DNA from: Sporisorium sorghi
Lineage: Eukaryota; Basidiomycota; Ustilaginomycetes; Ustilaginales; Ustilaginaceae
Direction: 5' to 3'
Length of the DNA stretch: 64,000 bases
Assembly: GCA_023212695.1 (NCBI GenBank)
Contig: JALCCG010000061.1
Coordinates: 1 to 64,000, forward strand
Within the stretch, counting starts at the first letter, position 1; the number at the start of each line of letters is the position of its first letter. Below the pieces are notes generated by a model. It made no database searches. It was not told the origin of the DNA and worked only from the letters and a program-made list of their open reading frames with translations. Positions 48,449 through 60,231 of this stretch are shown one piece after another. The position numbers and the translations under genes were made by a program.

Positions 48449-50320
48449 GACGGTGGAAGATCTGTATCGAGGAGACGATGAAGGTGCGTCAAGGTGCTGT
48501 CGTTACCACATGGTATCCATCTGTCGCTGATGCCGGAAAGCGGGTGAAGTTGGGACGAAGCGGGAGCAGTGCGCTGCTGATGATTGTGCCTGTTTTGCCT
48601 GTTTTGCAGGGCAATGGCCTCGAGGTGCTCCAAGTCGTGGAGCCAGCTACTTGGTTGCCTGCCCAGCCGCTGCTGTTGTGGGACTGCTTGAGACGTCGAA
48701 GAGACACACACACAAATTGCAGCGCCATCTTGTGCAGAGGGAAATCTCTTCCCGATTCCCTTGATTCGAGGTCCCTGCCTTCATAGATCTAACATTTTTC
48801 AAAAAATGGCCGGCGACGGCTCAAGCTTGGATCTCAGAAGCGAAAGAGGGTCTAAGTGCGCCAGGATCGACGTCGATGGGTGCCAGGTTCCTACCGAAAC
48901 GCAAACGCTGTGCTGGTGAGCGTTTGCGAGCTTGCGCTTGTCGTGTGGGTGCCTGTGTGTGTAAACGGGTGACGCGACGCAGCGAGGATCCATTTTGGTG
49001 GGTTAAAAGACGACGACCATCTCAAAACCTTGGCATGGCGGACTGCATATAGACACAACGCTCCCATCGACAGTGAACACTCGCCATCGCCGCTAGTACA
49101 GTATGCGTGCTGTGATGTGATTACAGGCAGGGAGCAGCGCAGAGCTTCTACGCTGCCCGTGAGGAAGCAGCTGGCTTTCGGTCTCTCCGAGCTCGTCTTC
49201 TTGGGAGAAAAGGTCTTTTGTGGCGTAGGTGTTGCTGTGTGCGTATGCTTCAAAACTTAAAAATTGAATAAATGAAAAAAAAAAAAAAAAAAAAAAAAAT
49301 TGAGGCAGGAGACCGCTTTGTGTCCTTTTTTTTCGAAGCGCGTGTCGCTCGTGCTGTGACTGCTTGCTTGCTTGCTGCTGCTGCTGATGCACGTCTGCAG
49401 TCAGAAACCAACACTCCGTCAGGCCGATTTTCGCCTCTGGACGCACGCACAGGCAAGGACCGAACTGTGAATTCACTCTTTCTCTCTCTCTCTCTCTCCC
49501 ACACAGACACGCAACACACGCGCTGAGCAAGCGCAGTCACTCACTCTCACTCACAGTTCAGCTTTGAATCGGAAACCCTTCCGACTCCTGTTTCTTCTCT
49601 CGTTCTCTCGTTCTCCTTCCTCGCATTCTCGCATTCTCGCATTCTCGTGGCTTGTCTTTTCCCTTTGGCTTCGGCTTCGGCATCAAGAGCGACAGCTTTG
49701 GCTCAGCATTTTTCCTTGATGCGCTTGCGCTCTGCCAGTTTGCAGCTTGCAGCTTCTGGGCTCTCAACGTGCTGAAGCTGTTCGGCTGCTTGGCCCTACT
49801 CTTCCACCATCACGGCTCAGTCACGACCGATCACCTTCGCCTTCAACAAGTGGCTCAGCTAGCTAGCTTTGCTTCTTTCATCACGTTCGCTCAGCTTCAG
49901 TATCACTGACCACGACAACCAAAAACAAAACAAAAACAAAAAAACAAAAAAACAAAACAATCGAGGGCAATCGGCCACCTCGTTTTTTCACGATCACGCA
50001 CGCACCGCAATTCATCAGCGACCGACCAAACGCCACCTTCTCTGCCTTATACCACTCGATCAATCCGTCGAGCCAGGCTTCTCAGCATTTCGACTCATCG
50101 CTCACCTCTGCATATATTCGCTCGATCGATTTCGCCTTCCCAAAGGTCTGCAACTCTGCATCCTCTCGACACCTCCCCGTACAGCTGCCTGCTTTTCTCG
50201 TATCCGAGGTCCCCACTCGCCTCCATTCACTCTCGAGCGCATGCCTCTCTAGCAAATCTCCATAACGACCACGTCAGTTGTTGCTGCCGTTCCGTCGCTC
50301 GGGCTACCCAAGCCTAAACG
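48449..50320. promoter_or_regulatory. Long gene-free divergent region, THP3/DYRK kinase
   Basis: 1,872 bp, the longest gap within the dense gene region. It contains an A25 run (49275-49299), a CT dinucleotide run (about 49479-49498), repeated TTCTCGCA units (about 49620-49647) and A-rich CAAAA units (about 49920-49960). From about 49540 to 50320 it is pyrimidine-rich, suggesting a long leader for the kinase gene. Small open frames show no motif. Confidence 0.5.
49275..49299. repeat. A25 homopolymer
   Basis: Twenty-five consecutive adenines on the plus strand inside the THP3/kinase intergenic region. Such tracts exclude nucleosomes in fungal promoters. Confidence 0.9.
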
Positions 50321-53300
50321 ATGTCGGACCAACTGCGTCGAGCAGACCCCCAGCGAAGGTCCTCGCGGCCAAGGATGAGCTCCGTGTACGACGAGTTCGG
50401 CCGTCTCTCTCTCTCCTTCTCCTCAACCTCGATCGCTGCAGGCCTCCCCGCCTCGTCACTCTCGCTCACCTCCTCCGCCTCGCCCAATCTCCATACTGCC
50501 CCTCGCTCGCGCCTCAACTCGACCACCGGCGTCTCGTCCACCTTACCCCTCTCGAACTCGTCGTCGTCGTCGTCGAGCGCACGCGCACGCACCATGTCGT
50601 CTGCTTCTCGCCTCTCGACATCATCGTCCTCGCAGTTTGAGCCCTCCTCCGAGCCTCGATACCACACGGAGCGCGCCGTTGCTACCCTCGGCTCACGACA
50701 GCCCGCCGCCTCCATCGCTCAGAGCCCGTCCCACCCCTCCACCATCGCATCTCGTCGCACCTCGTGGACACCACGCAAGCTCTCACAATCCGGCACCACG
50801 CCATCGCTAGCCGAGCGTGATCCCAACGCTCCGCCCATCGCCGGTACGCCCAGCTCCAATGCATCGCTCTCCAGACCCTCGACCGGCTCAAGAATACCTT
50901 CCTTTGGTCGCACCGCATCTTCGCAGCTTCGGCTCGGTGATGCTCTTCTGGGCCAGCGCAAAGCGAGCGACTCATCGTCTCGCCCTCTCACGCTCACTTC
51001 ATCGGCATCCAGCTCTTCCCTCACCTTCCCCGCCCGATCCGACTCGCTCTCTCGCTCTTCCCGCCTGGCAAGCAACGCAACTTCGACCTCTATGAGCTCC
51101 AGCCAGTCGGTCAGCAGCGTCTCTTCCGTCTCGCGTTCCACCAGCGGATCCATGGGCCCTCCGCAGCTCTCTGCTTCCCAGTCCTCCAGCCTCATCGGTC
51201 GCAGAGCCACAAACTCAACTCAGCCTGCTCCGTCCAGTAGTCAAAGCACAGCCCAACTGCCACGCATCTCGCCATCCCTTCCCGACTTTGGTCAGAGCTT
51301 TGGTGCCGCCCTCTTTCAAGACGACTCACTGTCTTACGATAACGCCACCACCCTTCACAGCAGCAGCAGCAGGTGCAGCAGCAGCAGCAGCATCGCAGAG
51401 CTTGACGAGCGTGAAGAGGATGCACACACACCCCAAGCTTCATCAGCCCCTTTCGCCGCATCACAGTCGCGCAACGTCTCTCTGTCCAACGGCGCCAAAC
51501 AAAGTCACATGCACCTCGGCCTGCGCGAGTCGCCCAGCCTTTCGTCACGCTTCTCCAACTCCTCCAGTCGCCTTGCCACACCCGAAGCCTCGGACGACCC
51601 CTCCAAAGCGCTCGGACGCTCAGCTGCCTCCGCCACCTCACGATCTATGCGTGGCGAAGTAGGCAGCAGCGCCGGCGCCGGCGGCCTCGGCATCGGCCTT
51701 CCAGATCTTGCCTCCGAATCGCGAAACAGGCAGGCGACATCCGGCCCCATCCACTCCAAAAACGTGGATGGCAACGTCGAGGTGCTTCAGACGCCAGAGA
51801 AATCCGGCATCCAGAGCCGCACCCCCAGTGGAACGCCTCGCGTCTACGACCGAGCCGGCCAGATTGGCATCGGCGAGCTGGCGACGCCGCGTTGGAACTT
51901 TCCTTCCACCGCATTGCCGACTTGGAAGGCAAAGGCAGACGCCACGCCCATGTCGACCTCCAAGCTGGCCCAACGCCGCAACGTCAGTGGTGCCTTGACC
52001 GACGGCGGCACCGCGCCGGAACGGATCAGCATCTCGGTCCCCGAGCAGCACCATTCCGCGCTCGACCAAGAGATCGACTCGCACCCGTCAAACGGTTCGC
52101 ACTCACACTCGCGACGAGGTGAAGCTGTCCGCCATTCGCGCTCCATCTCGTATTCCTCGCTCAACAGCATGCAGCGCAACACCATGCGCGACCCCGACCA
52201 GCTGCTCTCCAACCTGCCCATCAGCCCATCCATGCCCGGCCGCCCTATGCCGCTCGACGGCAGCCAGTCGCTCCATGCCTTGGCACGCGGCTATTCGGAC
52301 AAGCAGTCCGAATTTATGGCTCGGCTCGATGGTGTCGCTGCCAGCATTGGAGCTGCACCCGAGAGTCCCTCCTTCTCCATCAGCGCTCGTACCGAGTCCG
52401 AAATGAGCATCGTCCAGCACGAGTCCGCCGATGCTTCGCTACCAGCGTCTGGCAGCAACGCGTCTCGAGCCGGCCGCTCACCAGCCATCGGCGACCTCTC
52501 GTGGGCGGCTGGCGAGACCGGGCCGTTTGGCTCTGGAGATCCAGGTCTTGGTATCGAAGGGTCCAAGTCCATGACATTTGGCGATGCCAATTTCGGCAAC
52601 GGCAGCGGCGACGACGAGTGGCGCCAGAGCTTCGACTTGAATGCTGCCATCACCGACCTGCTCCACGACCACGACGAGCTTCATCGACGCAGGCAGTTGA
52701 GAGACAGAGCGGCGTCTGATGCTTCCGAGCCGGGTTCCAATGCAGCAACACGAGCCTCTGCCCGTCTCAGGTCCGATTCCATCAAGCGAGGAGACGATTC
52801 TACCGCCTCTGCTCGGAACCCTGCTGATGCCTCAGTGGACGGTCGGCGCGCGCCTCTTTCGTCGACGCGCCGAGAGCGTTTGATGAGCACGGAAGGACAC
52901 GCTCAAAACCCCAACTCATCCACCACCTCTGCTACCAGTTCGGTTGCACCTGCCACGCCCCGCCTGTCTCGAAACAGCGCCTCGTTTCGCAGCAAACGAA
53001 CGTCCTCGGCCAGCATTGGCCAATCGCTCCTGCGAGGCTCCGTCCCTTTTGGTCATGCAGACGAGTACGAGAGCCGTCTCAACTCTGGAGAGGATGCTGC
53101 CGCGGATGCGCTCCGCAAGCTTGATGGACTCGGCAGCACACCTAGAGTCAGCCGTGATGGCAAAACCGACGCAAAGAGCCCGCGCACCAGCCGTGTCTTG
53201 TCGCGACCTGGCAGTGCCGGACGAAAGACGCCGGGCACCATCAGTCGAGCCTCCTCGCCCAGCTCTCGAAGTCGACGTTCCAGCAATTACGACACTGCAT

Positions 53301-56300
53301 CGCGCTCCATTGACAAGTCGAGGCCGTCGGATGACGCTACCGCCCGCAACAGCGTTCGAGCTTCGAAGCTTGTCGCGCGCGTGCGCACCGCCGACGATGC
53401 ATCTGCTTCGCCTGCCAACTCTTCGGCAGACTCGAGTCGCACTTCCGTCTATGCTAGCCCACGCCTGCGCCGATCGCAGCTGCCGCCGCTTCCGCAGAAC
53501 GAGATCACGCGAAGGGCTTCGGCAGCGCAGAGCAACAGTGCCGGTAAGGATGCATCTGCTTCGGCCAGCCCCTTGGTCGGAACACCTGTGATCACTCGCA
53601 GTCACTCTCGCTCCAAACGCATGAGTGGCAACAGCGACGCTTCGGGCATCGCGTCAGATGGCGGCCGCTTCGACTCTGCCGCGGGCTTCAACGATGATCC
53701 GGATGCAAGTCGGCATGCTGCTATCCCGCCTGTGCCTCCCCTGCCCAAGGTGTGGGAAGGCTCGCGATCCACTTCGCTCACGTCGGAAGCATTCCAAGCC
53801 GCTACGGCCAAGAGTCCAAGCATCACGGCCAGCCACAGCTTCGTGTCGTCCACCAGCGGTGGCGACAACAGCGACAAGATGCCGACGCCGCCCAAATCGC
53901 CCCTCAGCCCACGCATGCAGGAGCTCGCCGAGGTGGCTGCGCTGGCTGCGCTGGCTGCACGCAAACCGAGTCTCGGCAAGCTCAGCGACAATGTCTCTCG
54001 AGGCTCTTCGACGAATGACGTGTCGATGCAGTGCGCTGTAGTAGAGCCGGTGGAAGAGATGATCTCCTCTCCGGACGCTCCGGTGGCCGAAGATGCATCC
54101 GTCGTCAGCGCAACCAATGCAGCGAACGCGGACGTAGATGCGGTCTCGATTGCTTCCTCACGACCAAAGTCGAACGCTCTTCGCCGTGCCAGCGTAGCGT
54201 CCCTTGGCAGGCTGATACGCACGTCGCAGAGGGACAAGGAAGCAGATCAATTGCCGACCGGTTCAAGCTCGCAGTCCCTCGCTGCGCCTGGAGGAGATCC
54301 CAGCACCAGTCCGAAATCTCGACGCACGCCCTCTTTCTTCCAGAGGACACCCAAGTCGAGCGACAGCTCGTCCATCACCGAGTCCAGCACGCAAGACAGT
54401 GGTCGTCTGTCGCGCAAGTCTCTGTTGGGCATTGCTGGGGGTCTGCTCAGCCGTTCCGCATCGCGACGCAACACAGCAGACGCAACAGCAGCGGCAAATG
54501 CAGCCAATGCCGCGCACGCAAGCGCTGCAGAGACAGCGGCACGTTCGAGCGCAGCGCAGTCGGCTGCTTCACCAGCGCGCAGGCGTGGACAGTCGATCGC
54601 TTCTGCCAGCACCAACTCGGTCAAGAAGCCGCTGGCGAGCGATGCGACGTCCAGCGTCGCAAAAGCTCGCGACGGAGTTGCTTCTAGCTCGGCGAGTGTA
54701 GCAGCTCAGACGCCCTCGCGATCCACGAGGACGGTTGTCGCTAGCGGAGTGCCGTCCTCCAGCCCGAGTGTTGGCAGTCGCACCGTCTCCCCCTCCAAGT
54801 CTGCCTCGCTCTCGAGCCGAATCCCCCGAGTCACCACCATGAAGGCGTTGCCGCGATCGACGGCGACGGGCGCTGGAGCCTCGGAAGCGGGTGGAAGCGT
54901 GATCCGAGCCGCTGCTGCCGCCTCTTCGTCGATCCCGATGAGCAAATCGCATCACCCGTCGCTGGCAGCCAGCATGGGCATGGTTTCGACCCAGACTCTC
55001 GACGACGACGACACTCGATCCGTCTCTGGCTCTGACACCACGGCAGGCACAGCCAAGCACAGCCAGGCCTCGTCCAAAGTGGCGCCGTCTCCTGGTGCTG
55101 CTCAAGTATCCAGCAGTGTGGTCCCGATCCTCAATGCCTATGCAGCTGCGAAGACACCTGCCGAGGTCGAAGGCGTGCTGCGACGAGCTCGCATCGCTGC
55201 CTACTCGTCGAATCTCACTCCCAACGACCGCGAGGTGCTCAACAGTCTCGCCAACCGTCAGGATCGACTAAAGAGGGACGCCAGCCCGTCCTCGACAGCT
55301 GCCAACACTGGCAGCAAGGTGGATGCGCCGGCTGCTGGAAGCGAGAAGGGCTCTGTTCGACCAGCAAAGACGAGTACAGGTACTTCGGCCACTGCTAGCG
55401 CAACAAGCAAGGCTCTGCCTGCTGTTGCTGCCACACCGACCTCCAACGGAGCCAAAGGACCGTCGCCAGCCGCCCCTGCCGCTGTTGCGGGCAAAGAGAT
55501 TGGCAGCGTGTCGGTCCCGGTGCGCAAAACACGTGCTTCGCTCAGCACTGTTTCAGCTGTCCCACGCACTACAAAGACGAGCGCGCTCCAGACGCCTGCA
55601 AGCGAACGCCTGGCCAAGATCAGCAGCAGTGCCACCACTTCTGCGCTGGCAAGACGCAGTCCTGCATCATCGGACGCTGCCGGGTCCATCGCTTCCGCTC
55701 GAGCTACGCCGATTCAGGACGAAGAGGAGCGGCTGGGCGACAACGAGATGGAGGACTACATTCGACGTCAGCAGGCGCGCAAGCTGGCGTCTGGCGCTAG
55801 TCAGGCCGACTTGGACAAGATGCTCGAGTTCCCCGAGCCTGTTGCACCCAGTCGGCAGCTCTCTCCTCGCCAGGCGGAAGTCATGTACGGCAACAAGATG
55901 TCCAACTTTGAGTTGCAGGAGATCTTCAACTATACCGAGATCTACTATTGCGGACAGAATGCCAAACGCAAGCACCCAGCCACGGTGGAGAACTCGGAGC
56001 AGAACCACGGCTTCGACGATGAACGCGGCGACTACAACGTGATCAGCAAGGACCACCTCGCCTTCCGCTACGAGATTGTGGATCTGCTCGGCCGCGGCTC
56101 GTTTGGCCAGGTGCTGCAGTGCCGCGACCACAAGACGGGCAAAACGGTGGCGATCAAGCTGATCCGCAACAAGAAGCGTTTCCACCACCAGGCGCTCGTC
56201 GAGGTGCGCATCCTCGAGAACTTGACCAAATGGGACCCGGACGAGCGGTACAACGTGATCAAGATGACCGAGTCGTTCCTGTTCCGCAACCACCTGTGCA

Positions 56301-57361
56301 TCGCCACGGAGCTGCTCAGCATCAACCTGTACGAGCTGATCAAGGCCAACAACTTCGCCGGGTTTACGACGAACTTGATCCGTCGGTTCACATCGCAGGT
56401 GCTACAGTCGCTCGTGCTGATGAAGCACCATCGCATCGTGCATTGCGATCTCAAGCCGGAGAACATCCTGTTGCAGCATCCGAGAAAGAGTGCGATCAAG
56501 GTGATCGATTTTGGCTCGAGCTGCTTCGAGAACGAAAAGGTGTACACGTACATCCAGAGTCGATTCTACCGTTCGCCCGAGGTGATCCTGGGCATGAACT
56601 ATCACACGGCGATCGACATTTGGAGCTTGGGCTGCATCATCGCCGAGCTGTACACGGGCTATCCGCTGTTCCCAGGCGAGAACGAGCAAGAGCAGCTGGC
56701 GTGCATCATGGAGATCTTGGGTGTGCCGGATCGCTACTTGGTGGAGCGTAGTTCGAGGAAGAAGCTGTTCTTCGACAGTACCGGCCAGCCGAGGCCCGTG
56801 GTCAACTCGAAGGGGAAGCGTCGTCGACCTAGCAGCAAGACGCTGGCGCAAGCGCTCAAGAGCGACGACGAGCTGTTTGTCGACTTCATCGCCAAATGCT
56901 TGATCTGGGATCCGGAGCGAAGGATCAAGCCGGACCCGGCGACGCGACATCCTTGGATCCAGCAGGGCAAGAGGCTGGCTGCTGCTGTGGGTGCAGTGCT
57001 AAGCGAGGCGTCTAGTGCGAACAGGGTTGCGGGAGGTGGCACGAGCAGTCTTCCGCATGCCCTGCCGAGAAAGTCGGCCAGCTCGACGAGCTCGCGTATC
57101 GCTGCGGCCAAGGCTACGGGCAGCAATGCGTTCAGCGGTGCATCTGCGAACACGGCGACTGCACCGACGACGGCTGCTACGACGACGACGACGATGACGC
57201 CGAGGACCAAAGCTTTGTCTGCGCGGGCATCTGCGGTTAATGGTGGGGGAAGTGGAGCGGCGGTAGGTGGGAGCAGTCACAGTGGGAGCAGCGGGAGTGG
57301 CACTGGCGGCTACGCGGCGAGTCCGAGGAGGAGTGCGGCTGCTACGGGTGGGGCGGGGATA

Positions 57362-57397
<36 letters not shown>

Positions 57398-57433
57398 AGT
57401 CTCGGGACGCCTTTGCGTGCGCCTAAGGCGTGA
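50321..57433 (+). CDS. DYRK-family protein kinase with very long N-terminus (Pom1-like class)
   Basis: 2,370 aa in one intronless frame. Residues 1 to ~1,850 are Ser/Thr/Ala/Arg-rich, almost surely disordered, with many potential phosphosites and proline-directed motifs. A DYRK-homology box (HPATVENSEQNHGFDDERGD) precedes the kinase domain (~1915-2211): GRGSFGQVLQCRDH, VAIKLIRNKKRFHHQALVEV, catalytic HCDLKPENILL (Asp2042), VIDFGSSCFE and the activation loop YTYIQSRFYRSPEVILG, in which the second tyrosine is autophosphorylated in DYRKs. This fits class II DYRKs including fission-yeast Pom1 and yeast Yak1-related kinases, which couple cell polarity, growth and stress. The C-terminus is Ser/Gly/Ala-rich with an alanine tract coded by (GCT)n. 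No substrate can be deduced. Confidence 0.9.
57362..57398 (+). repeat. (GCT)12 tract encoding polyalanine
   Basis: An uninterrupted GCT trinucleotide run lies in the C-terminal tail of the DYRK-type kinase and codes for alanines. Its purity at codon level suggests recent slippage expansion. Confidence 0.85.
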
Positions 57434-57940
57434 AGTCGTACGGGGATATCTATATGGTGGCACTCGATTGGCGGTGATAAGAAGGAAGAGTGCCAGCACG
57501 AGCACGACACACGTTTTGGCGCTGTCATCACTCTCTCTCGCATGCAAGCAATGAATCTCTCCTCTCTTTTTTCTCTTTCTCACTCTCTGTTATTGTCAAA
57601 GTCTGCCGAGGTCTGTCGAGAGTCACTTGTGAATGCGGTGTGAGAACGCGAGTGCTCTCTGTGCCACTCGGTGCTGACTCTGAGCATGCTGTCTACTTGT
57701 GAGCAAAGCGAAACAGTTGGTCGGTGAGCAAGGGTGCTGCGCTCGTTGGCAGGTTTGCGATGCGAGTCAGCGTCATGCGATGCTCGTGAAACACAGACGT
57801 GTGGTGGATGTGAGAAGTGATGTGCGATTGTATCAAGACGGAATAGAGAGTGTAGAGTGTGCAATGATGCTTTTGGGTGCGAGGCGTTCGGGTCGTGCAG
57901 GCTTTTGGGGCTGCGTGTCGAGATGCTCCTCTCGTGGCTC
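57434..57940. terminator. Convergent 3' region, DYRK kinase and TIM44
   Basis: 507 bp between convergent stops, holding both transcript ends. No gene is supportable. Confidence 0.4.
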
Positions 57941-59596
57941 TTACAGGTAGGCAGCCTGGCCGCGCCTCGCGAGCTCGACGACCTTCCACCCACCCGTGAC
58001 CTGGTTATCCAGCTCCTCCTCGACCCTCGTGAGCACCATAGCGTACCTACACAGATCCGGCTGGCTGTCATTGCCGGCCTTGACCTCGCCCGTCTTTGGG
58101 TCTTTGAAGAACATGAGTTCCTGACTGGTAAAGCTGACCACCAACACGGGCACATTGTTGTCCAGCACTTTAGCCTGCAGGATCTCGACCTGCTTGAGAT
58201 CCAACAATCGTCCTTCCGGAATGAAACCTTTCGACAAGTACGGATCGAGGGTGGCCATGAGCAAGTTGAACGTCGCCTCGCCGCACCACTGGCGCAGCAG
58301 GTGGCGCGCCGCGCCGTGGTACGCGTCGATCAGCTCCGGCACCACGTACTCGCGCAGATCGCGCTGGAACGATTCCAAAGAGAACGACGGATCGAGCAGC
58401 TTCATCTGCCGTGTGACGCGCGCGAAATCGTTCTCTTCGAAGAGGCTGCCGAACCAGTCGGTCACGCCTCGAACGCGCTCGATGAAAGGGTTCTCCGACT
58501 CGTGGTATGCGAGCGAGAGGTCCGAGAGCTTGCGGAATAGGGGGTTGGAGGATTTGAACGTGCTCCAGGCCTGTTTGTAGGCAGGTTCGGGGCGCAGGAC
58601 GAGCGCTTGGGTGGTGGTGTTCTCGGCCAAGGTGCGGGTGCGCGCGGCGTAGCCGGCGGGTTTGGGGGGTGGGGTGGGTGCGGTCGAGGAGGTGCTGGAG
58701 GGTGATGGACAAGGCTGTTCTGATGCGGTGCTGGAGGATTCTTCTGGCTGAGGTTGCTCCGCCTCGGGCTTGGCTCCGGTTTGAGAGGCGTGTTCGGCTG
58801 CAGCCGCAGCAGCCTCAGCAGCAGCCAGCTCGTCCTCCTCCTTCTGCGCATAGCTCTTCATCACCTCCGCAGCAGCTTCTTTAGAATCCACATCCTTGGT
58901 CGGCAACGGCCTCCCGATCTTCCTCAGCCGCGCCTCGCGCTTGATCCTCCTCACCTCGGCAGCATCCTTGTCCTTGTCCACATGAATCCTCAGCGCGCTA
59001 CCGCCATCGTCAAACGCCTCGGTCAGCGTCTCGCTGAGCTGCTTGTACGCCTCGGTATTGCGGATGGGCGCGGTGCCGTCCTCCAAGCCACGCGCGAGTC
59101 GCGAGCTGATCGCACCCAGCCCTTTGATCAACTCCGACTCCTCCATCTGCTTCAGCGTCGCGCCGACGGCATCGCCGACCTGGCCGCCGCTCTTACGCAG
59201 GGCGTCGGCAGCGGCTTGCAACTTGGGGTTCTCTTTGATCGACGTGATGATGCGCGCGCGCTCGTATGCGTCGCGCATTTTCTTCATTGTTTCCGAGTCC
59301 TGCATCTTGCCGACGTCGCCTGAGAGCTGGCGCATGTTTTCCTGGAGTTCTTGGTTCTTGCGCAGCTCGGCTTTGAGGGTGTCGACGAACACGGCGAAGG
59401 GCGATTTGGGCGTGTTGAGCACGCGCCGGGTTGTGGAGAAGTTGCGTGGCGAGAGGACGGGGAGGGTGCGCATCATGTTTGGGCTCGTAGCGAAGGCGGC
59501 GAAACGACGTGGTGCAATGGTGGCTGTGAGCGCGCGCGAGGAGAGGTAGACGCGCACTGCGGACGCAGTCGACGAGGAGGGTGTGGCGCGCACCAT
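57941..59596 (-). CDS. TIM44: Tim44, mitochondrial import motor subunit
   Basis: 551 aa without introns. The first ~56 residues are an Arg/Ser/Ala-rich matrix presequence with R51-N-F-S-T-T. A helical Hsp70/Tim23-binding region follows (SPFAVFVDTLKAELRKNQEL, QLSGDVGKMQDSETMKKMR, ALRKSGGQVGDAVGATLKQM). Then comes a charged Ala/Glu/Pro linker, and the C-terminal Tim44 membrane-binding domain (~345-545) with NPFIERVRGVTDWFGSLFEE, TRQMKLLDPSFSLESFQRDL and GRLLDLKQVEILQAKVLDNN. Tim44 tethers matrix Hsp70 to the TIM23 channel and drives presequence import. ATG 59596 is in good context. The gene lies just downstream of mL59 on the same strand. Confidence 0.95.
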   Translation of the reverse strand: MVRATPSSSTASAVRVYLSSRALTATIAPRRFAAFATSPNMMRTLPVLSPRNFSTTRRVLNTPKSPFAVFVDTLKAELRKNQELQENMRQLSGDVGKMQDSETMKKMRDAYERARIITSIKENPKLQAAADALRKSGGQVGDAVGATLKQMEESELIKGLGAISSRLARGLEDGTAPIRNTEAYKQLSETLTEAFDDGGSALRIHVDKDKDAAEVRRIKREARLRKIGRPLPTKDVDSKEAAAEVMKSYAQKEEDELAAAEAAAAAAEHASQTGAKPEAEQPQPEESSSTASEQPCPSPSSTSSTAPTPPPKPAGYAARTRTLAENTTTQALVLRPEPAYKQAWSTFKSSNPLFRKLSDLSLAYHESENPFIERVRGVTDWFGSLFEENDFARVTRQMKLLDPSFSLESFQRDLREYVVPELIDAYHGAARHLLRQWCGEATFNLLMATLDPYLSKGFIPEGRLLDLKQVEILQAKVLDNNVPVLVVSFTSQELMFFKDPKTGEVKAGNDSQPDLCRYAMVLTRVEEELDNQVTGGWKVVELARRGQAAYL

Positions 59597-59829
59597 GTTG
59601 AGGTCGATGCTAGAATGTAGCCTCTAGTGAGATTTGCCAGAACGTTGGTGCTACTGGTAGTGGATGTGTGTGTGTGTGTCCCCGAAAGAAGGCGAGAGTG
59701 TCCACCTGGTGAATCGATGGGTGATGGTGATGATGATGATGGCGTGGAATCAAGACCTGTCAGCTCCTCATCTTGCTCAGCAGGATCAAGCAAAAAGGTG
59801 TGGAGGAAAAACGCCGGTTGCTCAGCTGA

Positions 59830-59863
<34 letters not shown>

Positions 59864-60231
59864 CCTTCTCTTTTCCCTTTCATGAGTCGATTCAGTTGCT
59901 GTTTGACACACAGCTCCTGCCAAAAAAAAATAAATAAATAAATAAAAAATCCAATTTTGGGCGCTTGATTTCCCGGTCGGAGCCGATCACGCTTTTTGAG
60001 CCAGTGGAAATTTGTGACATATGATCGATCTGACATGCTCGAAAAATTCCGCAGCTGGCTATCGTCTGTGCTTTGGAACTCTTCTTGGTCGAACAGAGGG
60101 CAGCAGAGGGACATGACGTTCACAAGAAAGGCTGCACGCAAGGTCGATCTGGATGTATATTACACCTGCCTAGGAAAGGTCTTGGAGTGCAGAAGATCGA
60201 TCTCCTCCAACCTTGGCGACGAAAAGGCTGC
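59597..60231. promoter_or_regulatory. TIM44 promoter region with T31 tract
   Basis: 635 bp between the TIM44 start and the mL59 stop, both on the minus strand. It holds a T31 run (59833-59863), an AAATA-type run near 59930-59948, and a TG/GT repeat near 59664. Read on the TIM44 sense strand the homopolymer is poly(dA), a typical fungal promoter element. Confidence 0.5.
59833..59863. repeat. T31 homopolymer
   Basis: Thirty-one consecutive thymines upstream of TIM44. On the coding strand of TIM44 it is a poly(dA) tract. Confidence 0.9.

Noticed and set aside
48478..49260. Small open frames in the THP3/DYRK gap
   Set aside because: Short, low-complexity translations without motifs; the region looks like promoter and leader DNA.
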